Below, one piece after another: positions 15,737-22,947 of a stretch of DNA of 49,768 bases. Source of the stretch: Nocardioides sp. Lineage in GTDB: Bacteria > Actinomycetota > Actinomycetes > Propionibacteriales > Nocardioidaceae. The translations under genes and the position numbers were made by a program. The first letter of the stretch is position 1. The number at the start of each line of letters is the position of its first letter. A model generated the notes under the pieces. The model was not told the DNA's origin and did not search any database. It saw only the letters and a program-made list of their open reading frames with translations. The stretch spans positions 1-49,768 of the forward strand of contig NZ_JAOPXV010000103.1 in the NCBI RefSeq assembly GCF_025964975.1, given 5' to 3'.

Positions 15737-16573
15737 TCAGGTCGTGCGGGCCCCGGGCAGGTCCATGATCCGCGGCATCCGCGCGAGCTGGCGCCCCTGC
15801 GCCACGAGCCGGTCGGCGGAGTCCCACACCTCGCAGTCCTCCTCGAACATCCCGCCCGCCATGTTGCGGGTGCGGTGCGAGACCCGGAGCCAGCCGGGGG
15901 CCGGCTTGGCTCGGACGTGGGCGGTCAGCTCGAGGGTTGGCGCCCAGCCGGGCATGCCGAGGTCGAAGGTCACCGGGGGCAGGGCATCGAGGACCATCAG
16001 CAGCTGGACGGGGTCGGGGTCGCGCTCCCCGTTCAGGCGGAACCATGCCTGCATCACCCCGTTGCCGCTGGGCCGCCCGATGGCCCACCCGGCGCACGCC
16101 GGGTCGAAGCGCATGTCGAAGCGACCCATCACCGGCGCGAGCTCGAGCACCTCGGGCGGCGCCATGGAGCCGGGCACGCACTCCTCGAGCGGCGGCATCG
16201 TCGGCGGGGTCGCGGTGGTCCGGACGTCGTCTGCGTCACGGTCGAGGTCGCCGTACGTCGCAAGCACGGTGATGCGTATCTCGCCGTCCTGCACCAGGTC
16301 GGCCGCGAGGGTGGCGACGCTGCCGCCCTCGCGCAGCACGCGCGTCGACACGGTGGCGGGCCCGGGCACGGTGGCCGAGAGGTAGTAGGCGCTGACCGCG
16401 AGGGGGTCCGGCTTGCCGGGCGCGGCCTGACTGAGGGCATTGCCGATGGTGGCCAGGAGATAGCCGCCGTTCACTCCCCCGCCGACGACCCAGCCGGCGG
16501 ACAGGTCTGCGGCGAAGACGCCGTCTCCGGTCGGCGTGACTGCGATGTGGTCGTCCCACTCGATGTTCGACAT
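15737..16573 (-). CDS. acyl-CoA thioesterase family protein (tandem hotdog)
   Basis: A 278-residue protein with two hotdog halves. The first half has VNGGYLLATIGNALSQAAPGKPDPLAVSAYYLSATVPGPATV and the second has VQLLMVLDALPPVTFDLG and LELTAHVRAKPAPGWLRVSHRTRNMAGGMFEEDCEVWDSADRLVAQGRQLARMP. This is the TesB-like arrangement of actinobacterial thioesterases that release fatty acids from CoA. It lies 10 nt behind the WS/DGAT gene and ahead of the MMPL gene, all on the minus strand. A -10-like TAGGCT overlaps the WS/DGAT stop codon. Confidence 0.82.
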   Translation of the reverse strand: MSNIEWDDHIAVTPTGDGVFAADLSAGWVVGGGVNGGYLLATIGNALSQAAPGKPDPLAVSAYYLSATVPGPATVSTRVLREGGSVATLAADLVQDGEIRITVLATYGDLDRDADDVRTTATPPTMPPLEECVPGSMAPPEVLELAPVMGRFDMRFDPACAGWAIGRPSGNGVMQAWFRLNGERDPDPVQLLMVLDALPPVTFDLGMPGWAPTLELTAHVRAKPAPGWLRVSHRTRNMAGGMFEEDCEVWDSADRLVAQGRQLARMPRIMDLPGARTT

Positions 16574-16579
16574 GCGGGG

Positions 16580-16585
16580 AGCCTA
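16580..16585 (-). promoter_or_regulatory. -10-like box before thioesterase gene
   Basis: TAGGCT, whose TAG is the stop codon of the WS/DGAT gene, lies 6 nt before the thioesterase ATG. An internal promoter is possible, but overlap with the stop codon could be chance. Confidence 0.3.
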
Positions 16586-17950
16586 GGAGGCAGCAGCGAC
16601 GAAGGCGGCCTCGAGGGTCTCGATCTCGGCGTGGAAGGCGGCCAGGATGCGCTCCGGGTCAGCAATGACGGCCGTGTCGGTCTTGAAGCCGATGCGGACG
16701 GTGCCGGCATAGGTGATGATGCACGTCCCGAGCGCCTGCTGACCCGAACCCGGGACCCAGCCCAGGAGCCCCGAAATCCGGGTGCCGGCGAGGTAGCGCG
16801 GCTCCCGCGGGCCCGGGACGTTGGTGGTCACGCCGGCGACCTTGCCGGCGAAGAAGGTGACCAGGGGCCGGTTGAGCCGGTTGCCCAGCCACCCGATCGC
16901 CTGGATCAGGGTGAAGGTGATCGCAGGCTCCGGGGAGGCCTTGATGACGTCCATCCGGCGCTTGGTCTCGGCCAGCCGGGCGAGGGGTGCGCCGGGGCCG
17001 GAGGGCAGGCTCAGCAGGACGAGTGCGAACCGGTTGCCCAGCTCGCGCGGGAGCGGCACGTTGAGGGGGCGGAGATTGACCGGGATCATCGTCGCCAGGT
17101 CGACCGCACGCCCGCCGTGCTCGACCTGGTAGCGGGCGAGCGCGCCGGCGAGGGCTGAGACGAGAACGTCGTTGACCGTCGCGTCGGCGTGGGCCGCGAT
17201 GTCCTTGACCCGCTGCAGCTGCATCGGCTCCGACCACACCGCCCGCTTCTCCGGACCGGCGACGCCGGAGACAGGGCTCTCGGGGTTGCGGGTGAAGAGC
17301 AGCTTCTTCAGCACCCCGACCCCGCTGAACCCCAGCCGCACCCCCGTCCGGAAGCCGGCCCGGACCCGAGCCGGACGGAGGAGCTGCGGCACCTCGGGCG
17401 CGACCCGGCGTGCCGCCTGGACCACCTCGGAGAGCAGGTGGTGACGGCCGTCGGGATGGAAGGAGCCGTCGCGATCGCCCTCCGGGGACAGGTCCGTGAG
17501 GGAGAACAGCACCTGCGTCAACGCGATCCCGTCGGCCAGTGCGTGGTGGAGTCGCACATAGATCGCCGAGCCCTCGGCGAGGCCTTCGATGAGGTGGATG
17601 TCCCACAGCGGACGGTCCCGCGGCAGGGGCGTGGCGAGGAACCTCCCGACATAGTCCTGCAGGGCGGCGTCATCACCCGGCGCGGGCAGCCGCACCTCTC
17701 GGATGTGCTGGCTCAGGTCGAGCTGGCCCACGTCGCGCCAGCGGGGGCGACCCCACTTCCCGCGACCGGGGAGGGGACGACGGGAGAAGACCGGGAAGAG
17801 CTCCAGGAGTCGCGTGCGGATCACGTGCTCGAGCCGCGTCCGGTCGACCGGCCCGTCGAGGAACATCAGGCTCTCGATGACCATCAGGTTCTGCGGACCG
17901 TCCATGTTCAGCCAGACGGCGTCGACGGGGTTGACGCGATGGTCTCTCAC
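16583..17950 (-). CDS. wax ester synthase/diacylglycerol O-acyltransferase (WS/DGAT)
   Basis: A 455-residue enzyme of the bacterial WS/DGAT family, which joins acyl-CoA to diacylglycerol or a long-chain alcohol to make triacylglycerol or wax ester storage lipid. The active-site motif HHxxxDG is intact (LHHALADG, residues 135-141). The N-terminal DAVWLNMDGPQNLMVIESLMFLDG and C-terminal TTNVPGPREPRYLAG segments are typical. The GTG start at 17950 has a CAGGCT sequence 6 nt upstream, a weak version of the local -10 pattern. It is divergent from the SRPBCC gene. Confidence 0.9.
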   Translation of the reverse strand: MRDHRVNPVDAVWLNMDGPQNLMVIESLMFLDGPVDRTRLEHVIRTRLLELFPVFSRRPLPGRGKWGRPRWRDVGQLDLSQHIREVRLPAPGDDAALQDYVGRFLATPLPRDRPLWDIHLIEGLAEGSAIYVRLHHALADGIALTQVLFSLTDLSPEGDRDGSFHPDGRHHLLSEVVQAARRVAPEVPQLLRPARVRAGFRTGVRLGFSGVGVLKKLLFTRNPESPVSGVAGPEKRAVWSEPMQLQRVKDIAAHADATVNDVLVSALAGALARYQVEHGGRAVDLATMIPVNLRPLNVPLPRELGNRFALVLLSLPSGPGAPLARLAETKRRMDVIKASPEPAITFTLIQAIGWLGNRLNRPLVTFFAGKVAGVTTNVPGPREPRYLAGTRISGLLGWVPGSGQQALGTCIITYAGTVRIGFKTDTAVIADPERILAAFHAEIETLEAAFVAAAS

Positions 17951-18003
17951 CCGCCGAGCCTGTCATGGGGGCCCAAGCCGCGGACGCTGGCCCGGGAGAC
18001 CAG

Positions 18004-18009
18004 TAAGGT
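18004..18009 (+). promoter_or_regulatory. -10 box of SRPBCC gene, leaderless type
   Basis: TAAGGT lies 6 nt before the GTG at 18016. Confidence 0.45.
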
Positions 18010-18015
18010 CGCGGC

Positions 18016-18492
18016 GTGGAATCGCCGGACGCCGTACGCTCCGTGCTCGAGCAGACCATCGACATCGCCGCGCCCGTCCACGATGTGTGGGAGCTCGTCA
18101 GCGACGTACGCCGCATGCCCGACTGGAGCCCGCAGGTGACCTCGACCCGGCTGCGGAGCGGCTTCGAGACGTGCGCGCTCGGCGCCCAGTTCACCAACCG
18201 CAACGTGCACGGCGAGCTGGAGTGGACCACGCACGCCGAGATCGTCCGGTTCGAGCCCGAGCACGAGCTCGCCTTCCGGGTGGAGGAGAACTGGGCCGTC
18301 TGGTCCTTCCGCCTCGATCCGACCGACGACGGCACCCGCCTGACCCAGCGCCGGGAGGTGCCGGACGGGATCTCCGACCTCTCTCATGAACTCACCGACG
18401 GCTTCATGGGGGGCCAGGACGCCTTCTCCGAATCGTTGCTCGCCGGCATGGGCGAGACGCTCGCCCGGATCAAGACCGCAGCGGAGGCCTGA
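18016..18492 (+). CDS. SRPBCC (polyketide cyclase/START-like) family protein
   Basis: A 158-residue single-domain protein with the SRPBCC start EQTIDIAAPVHDVWELVSDVRRMPDWSPQV and the strand pattern WTTHAEIVRFEPEHELAFRVEENWAVWSFRLDPTDDGTRLTQRRE. These proteins bind hydrophobic ligands in a helix-grip fold; the ligand is unknown. The GTG start fits the leaderless pattern. A 40-codon ORF with its own ribosome binding site follows after 1 nt. Confidence 0.8.
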   Translation: MESPDAVRSVLEQTIDIAAPVHDVWELVSDVRRMPDWSPQVTSTRLRSGFETCALGAQFTNRNVHGELEWTTHAEIVRFEPEHELAFRVEENWAVWSFRLDPTDDGTRLTQRREVPDGISDLSHELTDGFMGGQDAFSESLLAGMGETLARIKTAAEA

Positions 18493-18493
18493 C

Positions 18494-18616
18494 ATGGACG
18501 ACCAGAGCAACGGCACCGACGGGCAGCCGGGCCGCGACCGGGTCGGGCTGATCGGTGGCGTGGCGGAGCTCCCTGCGCACGTCTTCAGCGTGATCGCACG
18601 AGCCTTCACCCACTGA
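18494..18616 (+). CDS. small ORF behind SRPBCC gene
   Basis: A 40-codon ORF (MDDQSNGTDGQPGRDRVGLIGGVAELPAHVFSVIARAFTH). It begins 1 nt after the SRPBCC stop, and GGAGG is placed 6 nt before its ATG. The site and tight spacing suggest real translation, but the sequence matches nothing I recognise. The second half could be a short amphipathic helix. A hairpin overlaps its 3' end. Confidence 0.45.
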   Translation: MDDQSNGTDGQPGRDRVGLIGGVAELPAHVFSVIARAFTH

Positions 18617-18640
18617 CCTCGACAGCCGTCGACCGTCAGT
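18612..18640 (+). terminator. hairpin ending the SRPBCC unit
   Basis: ACTGAC-c-TCGAC, loop AGCC, GTCGA-cc-GTCAGT gives an 11-bp stem with a small internal mismatch. Confidence 0.45.
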
Positions 18641-18812
18641 CGATGAGCTCGTCGAGGTTGGGGTCGAGCGGGACCGGGGTCAGCGGCGGCACCGGAGCAG
18701 GACCAGGCGTCGGCTCAGGGGTGGGGGTCGTGCTTCGCGGTGCCCCTGACGCGCGATGGCGGCGCGCGGCTGGAGGCCTCGATGGCGGACGTCGAGGCAC
18801 CCTCTGACAGAT
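18636..18812 (-). other. possible proline-rich ORF end, doubtful
   Basis: The minus strand encodes TPTPEPTPGPAPVPPLTPVPLDPNLDELID before a stop, a composition typical of a proline-rich tail. No convincing start or ribosome binding site is seen upstream (a GTG near 18800 would give under 60 codons). It may be a remnant or chance. Nothing else was found between 18641 and 18865. Confidence 0.2.
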
Positions 18813-18865
18813 GACGTGGCCTAGCCCGCTCTGTGGTGAAACGGCCCGGCGGTCCAGCCGTCCCC

Positions 18866-18871
18866 TACGTT
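18866..18871 (+). promoter_or_regulatory. -10 box of collagen-like gene, leaderless type
   Basis: TACGTT lies 6 nt before the GTG at 18878 and supports that start. Confidence 0.45.
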
Positions 18872-18877
18872 GCGCAC

Positions 18878-19810
18878 GTGACCCACTCTCCCGCACGTTC
18901 CGTCCTCGTCTCCCTCTCCGTCGCCGCCATCGCCGCCACCACCCTCGTCTGCTCCGCCAGCGCCGCACAGGCCGCTCCGAAGCGTGTCATCACCGCTTGT
19001 TTCAACACGGACACCGGTTCGATCAGGGTCGTCGACAACGCCCAGTCGTGCCGTGGCTCCGAGGACCGCATTCGATGGGTCCGTGGGGGCGACTCCGGCC
19101 AGGGCAGCAACCAGGGTCCGCGCGGGGCGCAGGGCGAGAAGGGCGACGCCGGAGCTCCGGGTGCCGCTGGCGCCGCGGGTGTCACCGGCGCCACGGGTGC
19201 CAAGGGTGCCGACGGTGTGAAGGGCGCAACGGGTGCCAGCGGACCTGCGGGCCCCGGCGGCGCTGATCGTGCGACCGGCGACTCGGGTGCGACCGGGGCG
19301 ACCGGGGGCATCGGCCCGATGGGCCTGAGCGGACCCGCCGGCCCGGCGGGCGCGGACGGCGCAACCGGTCCTGCTGGCGCAACTGGGGCCGACGGCCTGA
19401 CCGGAGGCAGCGGAGCTCCCGGACCTCAGGGCGCTGCCGGCGCGGTCGGCTCACAGGGACCGATCGGTACGCAAGGCCCTGCGGGACCGCAGGGAATCCC
19501 CGGCCCCGCGGGAGCGACCGGTGCGAGCTCGTTCGCGGTGACCTACCGTCCGGGCCCCGTCGTCATCGGCACGAATGCTTACACGACGATCACGGGTGTC
19601 AGTTGCGCAGCGAGCGAGACAGCCATCGGCATGGCCCATCACGCCGCCCCCTCCGTCAACAACCCCGACTTCGAGAACGTGCTGGTGTCGGGCGACTATC
19701 CCAGCGACGCCGTCGGAGCCGTCGACCTCGTAGACGCGAAGTACTGGACCATCAACGTCTTTCTGCAGACAGCGACGCAGTTCGAGACCTACACGATCTG
19801 CGCCTCGTAG
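18878..19810 (+). CDS. secreted collagen-like repeat protein
   Basis: About 310 residues from GTG 18878. The first 32 residues are a signal peptide ([26 protein letters not shown], then APKR). After a short domain with two cysteines, about 140 residues are nearly perfect Gly-X-Y triplets rich in Ala, Thr and Pro ([32 protein letters not shown]). One triplet has Arg in place of Gly (GAD-RAT-GDS). The C-terminal about 90 residues form a globular domain ending YTICAS with a further cysteine pair. Such proteins form surface triple helices. The track start at 18833 would place 15 extra residues before the signal peptide, so I moved it. Confidence 0.85.
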   Translation: MTHSPARSVLVSLSVAAIAATTLVCSASAAQAAPKRVITACFNTDTGSIRVVDNAQSCRGSEDRIRWVRGGDSGQGSNQGPRGAQGEKGDAGAPGAAGAAGVTGATGAKGADGVKGATGASGPAGPGGADRATGDSGATGATGGIGPMGLSGPAGPAGADGATGPAGATGADGLTGGSGAPGPQGAAGAVGSQGPIGTQGPAGPQGIPGPAGATGASSFAVTYRPGPVVIGTNAYTTITGVSCAASETAIGMAHHAAPSVNNPDFENVLVSGDYPSDAVGAVDLVDAKYWTINVFLQTATQFETYTICAS

Positions 19811-19828
19811 ACCCAGTGTTGCATGGAC

Positions 19829-19844
19829 GTCAGCAGGTGCTGAC
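19829..19844 (+). terminator. hairpin behind collagen-like gene
   Basis: GTCAGC-AGGT-GCTGAC forms a 6-bp stem with a 4-nt loop, 19 nt after the stop codon. Confidence 0.4.
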
Positions 19845-19899
19845 CTCCACGCACCGGCGGCGTACGGCGTTCGGCGAGCGCGGTCACCGGCGCCACGGC

Positions 19900-20235
19900 T
19901 CACCGGTTGCGCCGGGGGTCGCAGGCCCGTACGAACTCCCGCAGCAACAGGTCGACCTTGACCGGGTCCCGCGCCAATGGGATGTACTCCCCTCCGTCGT
20001 TGAGGACCAGGTCACCCCCGGTCAGGTCGGCCACGACCCGGCTCCGCTCGTACGGCGATACAGCGATCGGAGGCAGGTCACGCAGCACCTCCGTAGTTGG
20101 CTCTAGTTCCTCGGACGCGTCGCGGACGAGGCCGACGCGAGAGGCGAGCTCAGGGGTGTGAGGGGGGCGGAGGGTCCGTGCCTCCGCAGCACGTTGTCCA
20201 GACAACGCGTTGCGCACTCGTCCCGGTGGGAGCAC
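19900..20235 (-). CDS. possible hypothetical protein, uncertain
   Basis: The minus-strand frame ends with EELEPTTEVLRDLPPIAVSPYERSRVVADLTGGDLVLNDGGEYIPLARDPVKVDLLLREFVRACDPRRNR, which has the composition of a real small protein. The start is unclear; GTG codons at 20235 and 20217 are possible and neither has a good ribosome binding site. The upstream part would overlap the promoter region of the SCO4226-like gene. The rest of 19845-20274 shows nothing else. Confidence 0.35.
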   Translation of the reverse strand: MLPPGRVRNALSGQRAAEARTLRPPHTPELASRVGLVRDASEELEPTTEVLRDLPPIAVSPYERSRVVADLTGGDLVLNDGGEYIPLARDPVKVDLLLREFVRACDPRRNR

Positions 20236-20274
20236 ACTCGAAAGCTTCAGTAAACCCCACACCAGGAGGGCACC

Positions 20275-20523
20275 ATGCCCGAGTTCATGGACGTACACAC
20301 CACCATGCAAGGAGTGACACCAGAGGGGCTGGCGGAGGCCCACGACGCAGACCTCGCCATCCAGGACGAGGAGGGCGTCAACTTCAAGCAGGCTTGGGCG
20401 GACCCCGAGAGCGGGATGGTCTTCTGTCTCTCAGAGGCGCCGGACGCCGGGGCCGTACAACGGATCCACGAGCGCGCGGGTCACCCGGCGGACCAGATCT
20501 ACGAGGTGCCGGTGCAGATCTAG
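20275..20523 (+). CDS. SCO4226-like (DUF4242) small protein, possible nickel binder
   Basis: An 82-residue protein, MPEFMDVHTTMQGVTPEGLAEAHDADLAIQDEEGVNFKQAWADPESGMVFCLSEAPDAGAVQRIHERAGHPADQIYEV. The layout (strand, helix, FKQAWADPESGMVFCLSEAP, HERAGHPADQIYEV) is that of the SCO4226/DUF4242 ferredoxin-like proteins, one of which binds nickel. It has a strong AGGAGG site 6 nt before ATG. It is the last core gene before the left repeat of the island. Confidence 0.75.
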   Translation: MPEFMDVHTTMQGVTPEGLAEAHDADLAIQDEEGVNFKQAWADPESGMVFCLSEAPDAGAVQRIHERAGHPADQIYEVPVQI

Positions 20524-20530
20524 CGCCGCC

Positions 20531-20552
20531 TCAGACGTCGAAGCGGAACTCC
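20531..20552 (+). repeat. left attachment-like repeat
   Basis: It shares the 13-bp core GAAGCGGAACTCC and the flanking TCA(N)ACGT(N) with the ychF 3' end. Read on the minus strand it codes for EFRFDV and a stop, against EFRFNV and a stop in ychF. Confidence 0.6.
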
Positions 20553-20697
20553 TGGACATCACGACTCGTCAGCCCTTCCGGCGGATGCCTCGGCGAACGG
20601 TCACGTTCCCGGCCTTGTCAGTGGCCCTCACGACCCAGGCGACCACGCCGCCAGGCCTGGACCTAGGCAAGGCCGGCTGGCTCAGCTGCGTCACCCG

Positions 20698-20936
20698 TTG
20701 GGCCATGGCTTCGGCCTTGGGAGCCACGAGGTAGCCCTTGAGCCCGGCGTCGTCGATGACGGAGACCTTGGCCGCGCCGTACGCCTTGACCTTCTCGGCC
20801 ACCGCGTCGGCCTTGTCCGCCGAGCCGAAGAACACCGCGGAGGGCTCGCCGAGACGACCTGCGATGTCAGCAGCTCGTAGGTCGGCTTCTTGACCTCACC
20901 GTCGGTGTGGTCGATGACAACCAGAACTTCAGACAT
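20698..20936 (-). pseudogene. etfA: electron transfer flavoprotein alpha subunit, remnant
   Basis: The start is normal (MSEVLVVIDHTDGEVKKPTYELLT). A single-base deletion near 20866 then shifts the frame; in the next frame the expected IAGRLGEPSAVFFGSADKADAVAEKVKAYGAAKVSVIDDAGLKGYLVAPKAEAMAQ follows. After about 70 residues homology stops and unrelated sequence (WVVRATDKAGNVTVRR) runs to a stop at 20569. The FAD-binding domain of about 250 residues is gone. Normal EtfA is about 320 residues and works with EtfB to pass electrons from acyl-CoA dehydrogenases. Confidence 0.85.
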
Positions 20937-20949
20937 GTCCGGGTCTCTC

Positions 20950-21427
20950 TTAGATGAACTTCTTGGAGGCGAGGAAACCGGCCAGCGCGACCGCGCCCGA
21001 GCCGTCCTCGTCGGTGACGATCTCGCCGGCAGTGCGCGGCGGGCGGGGCGTGGTGTCCGCGACCTGGGTCCAGGCCACCGACAGACCGACCCGGTCGGCG
21101 TCGATGCCGAGGTCGGCCAGGGAGTAGGTCTCGAGCAGCTCCTTCTTGGCCGCCGTGATCGTCGACCACGTGGACGGCCCTGTCGGCGCCCATCTGCAGG
21201 GCCTTGCTGACCGCGTCGACGGCCTTCTCCGGATCGACGCACAGCGCGGTGACCGTGATCTCCTCGTCGGTGCGCTTCTCGCGGAGCTGCAACGCCTGCT
21301 CGACGGCGTATTCGTCGAGCTCGGACAGCAAGCCGTCCACGCCGACGCGATCGACGGTGTAGTCCGACTCGAACTGCCGATCGCCAGTGGCGTCAGGCAC
21401 GTACTTCACACAGACGACAATGTTCAT
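20950..21427 (-). pseudogene. etfB: electron transfer flavoprotein beta subunit, internally deleted
   Basis: The N-terminal 90 residues are intact (MNIVVCVKYVPDATGDRQF... ALQMGADRAVHVVDDH). Near 21160 the frame jumps directly to the C-terminal part, read in another frame as AAKKELLETYSLADLGIDADRVGLSVAWTQVADTTPRPPRTAGEIV...FLASKKFI and a TAA stop. About 110 residues of the AMP/FAD-binding core are missing compared with the normal about 260. It is followed by the etfA remnant in the normal order. The real etfBA genes must be elsewhere if the cell uses them. Confidence 0.85.
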
Positions 21428-21660
21428 GATGCGTGGCCTCGCGGCCCCTCCTCTGATCGTGATTCCCGACGAGCCCGCGGATCGTGCGCTTCCGGGGATG
21501 TGCGCTATGAAGCTCGCGGACGGCATCCCGCACAAACGTTCAGACGGCGGTGCAACTCAGGAACGTTCGGTTGACTCGAACTCCATGCCGGGTCAAGTCG
21601 CCATACCGTCTGGAGAAGACGTCGAGCTCAGACTCAGGCAGGAGATCATCAGCTACAGGC
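21428..21660. other. spacer between etfB remnant and hydroxyacid dehydrogenase gene
   Basis: No convincing gene. GC content appears to fall from here into the catabolic cluster. Short ORFs on both strands have no ribosome binding site or recognisable product. Confidence 0.4.
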
Positions 21661-22647
21661 TCAGTCGATCTGACATCGGAGGGCTTCGCCTCGCAGGGCC
21701 CGCCCAAGCTCCTCGCTGGACAGCCGCTGCAGCGCGCCGAACGAATCCTGGTCATAGTAGGCGACGTGAGGAGTAAGTAGCACTGAGTCGAGTCCACGCA
21801 GCCGATGATCCATCGGTAAAGGTTCCGGCTCCGTAACGTCGAGTGCCGCTCCAGCGAGCGTGCCGTGGATCAGCGCGTCAGCCAGCGCGTCGTGGTCGAC
21901 AAGGGCGCCGCGCGCCGTGTTGACCAAGACCGCTCCGGGCTGCAGGTCCGCGAGAAATTCTGCGTTGACGAGATGTCTGGTCTGTGCGGTGGCAGGCGTG
22001 TGAAGCGAGATCACATGGGCTCGAGCCTGCAACTCCTGAAGAGTCACCCGCTCGATACCCGACTCGGTGAAGACTCTGTCCGCCACCATGGGATCTACAG
22101 CGATCACCTCGACACCGAAGGGCGTTAGACGGCGGTGCACGGCTCGCGCGATACGACCGAACCCGATGAGGCCGATCACCGTCGAACGCAAACCACGCAC
22201 GGGACCGACATCACCAGGGGTGCCCCAGCCGTTACCATCGATCACCCCGTGGTACTGCTGGAGCTTCCTGCTGAGACTCAGCACGCACGCGACTGCGTGG
22301 TCCGCTACGGTCTCGGCTCCGTAGTCGGGAACGTTGGCAACTTTGATGCCGAGCTGACGTGCGGCACTGAGATCGATGTTGTCTACCCCGACTCCCACTC
22401 GCACAACGACTCCACCCGGAGCCAAGGCTTCAAGGGCCTCTCGTGTGATGGCTGTGTGCCCGACCATGATCACGGCAGCTCCGGCAACCGCGGCGGCCAC
22501 AGCTTCGGGTGTCCCGTTTACTCCGGTGCATTCGGCGACCAGAAGGTCCGCGCCGTGCTTGCGTGCAACGGCTTGCTCTAGCCGTAGGTCTTCGAAGCCG
22601 TGGTCAGTCACCACGACCAATCGCCTGTCCACCTCAACACCCAGCAT
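21661..22647 (-). CDS. D-isomer-specific 2-hydroxyacid dehydrogenase (CtBP-like)
   Basis: A 328-residue NAD-dependent dehydrogenase that should interconvert a D-2-hydroxyacid and a 2-oxoacid. The Rossmann motif is VIGLIGFGRIARAVHRRL, and the catalytic triad is present as R in NTARGALVD, E in DVTEPEPLP and H in TPHVAYYDQ. The PHVAYYDQDSFGALQRLSSEE end is typical of the C-terminal-binding-protein-like subgroup. It is the last gene of the minus-strand group led by the FMN dehydrogenase. Substrate unknown. Confidence 0.85.
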   Translation of the reverse strand: MLGVEVDRRLVVVTDHGFEDLRLEQAVARKHGADLLVAECTGVNGTPEAVAAAVAGAAVIMVGHTAITREALEALAPGGVVVRVGVGVDNIDLSAARQLGIKVANVPDYGAETVADHAVACVLSLSRKLQQYHGVIDGNGWGTPGDVGPVRGLRSTVIGLIGFGRIARAVHRRLTPFGVEVIAVDPMVADRVFTESGIERVTLQELQARAHVISLHTPATAQTRHLVNAEFLADLQPGAVLVNTARGALVDHDALADALIHGTLAGAALDVTEPEPLPMDHRLRGLDSVLLTPHVAYYDQDSFGALQRLSSEELGRALRGEALRCQID

Positions 22648-22680
22648 GTTCGCCCCATGGCGGGTACGGATGAAGCATTG

Positions 22681-22872
22681 CTATCCCCATATATTGACCT
22701 CGTCGAGGCGCCGCGTTACAGCCTCGGGAAGCCGCCCTGAAAGTGGGCGCGCGACCTCGAACGGGTCCAGCGGCTGAGATACCCGCAGAGAAGCCACCAC
22801 CATTACCTTCCCGTCCAAAGTTGACGTCGTGCCATCGAGGGTCGAAAGGCCACCTGATGGTGGCTCCGCCAT
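22681..22872 (-). CDS. small hypothetical protein in catabolic cluster
   Basis: A 63-codon ORF, MAEPPSGGLSTLDGTTSTLDGKVMVVASLRVSQPLDPFEVARPLSGRLPEAVTRRLDEVNIWG. It lies between the FMN dehydrogenase and the D-2-hydroxyacid dehydrogenase in the same direction. The composition looks coding, but I recognise no family and the ribosome binding site is weak. It may be a fragment. Confidence 0.35.
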   Translation of the reverse strand: MAEPPSGGLSTLDGTTSTLDGKVMVVASLRVSQPLDPFEVARPLSGRLPEAVTRRLDEVNIWG

Positions 22873-22947
22873 CTGCGTCACCCGACTCCCGACTTGGCCG
22901 CGAGCACTTGACGGGATCATTGCGCTCCATACGATTTCCCCCGGCCG

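Noticed and set aside
13477-15768. 763-residue plus-strand ORF
   Set aside because: It lies antisense to the MMPL gene in a GC-rich shadow frame, is rich in H, R, D, Q without any domain, and has no ribosome binding site.
14930-17158. 742-residue plus-strand ORF
   Set aside because: Runs antisense through three confident minus-strand genes (MMPL, thioesterase, WS/DGAT).
19100-19530. Repeat array suspected as CRISPR
   Set aside because: The repetition comes from Gly-X-Y codons of the collagen-like protein; there are no constant repeats with unique spacers.
20531-20552. Reading the left repeat as a chance match to ychF
   Set aside because: Twenty of 22 matches including the stop codon, at the edge of the compositionally distinct block and opposite the integrase side, is too close for chance; still listed as inferred.
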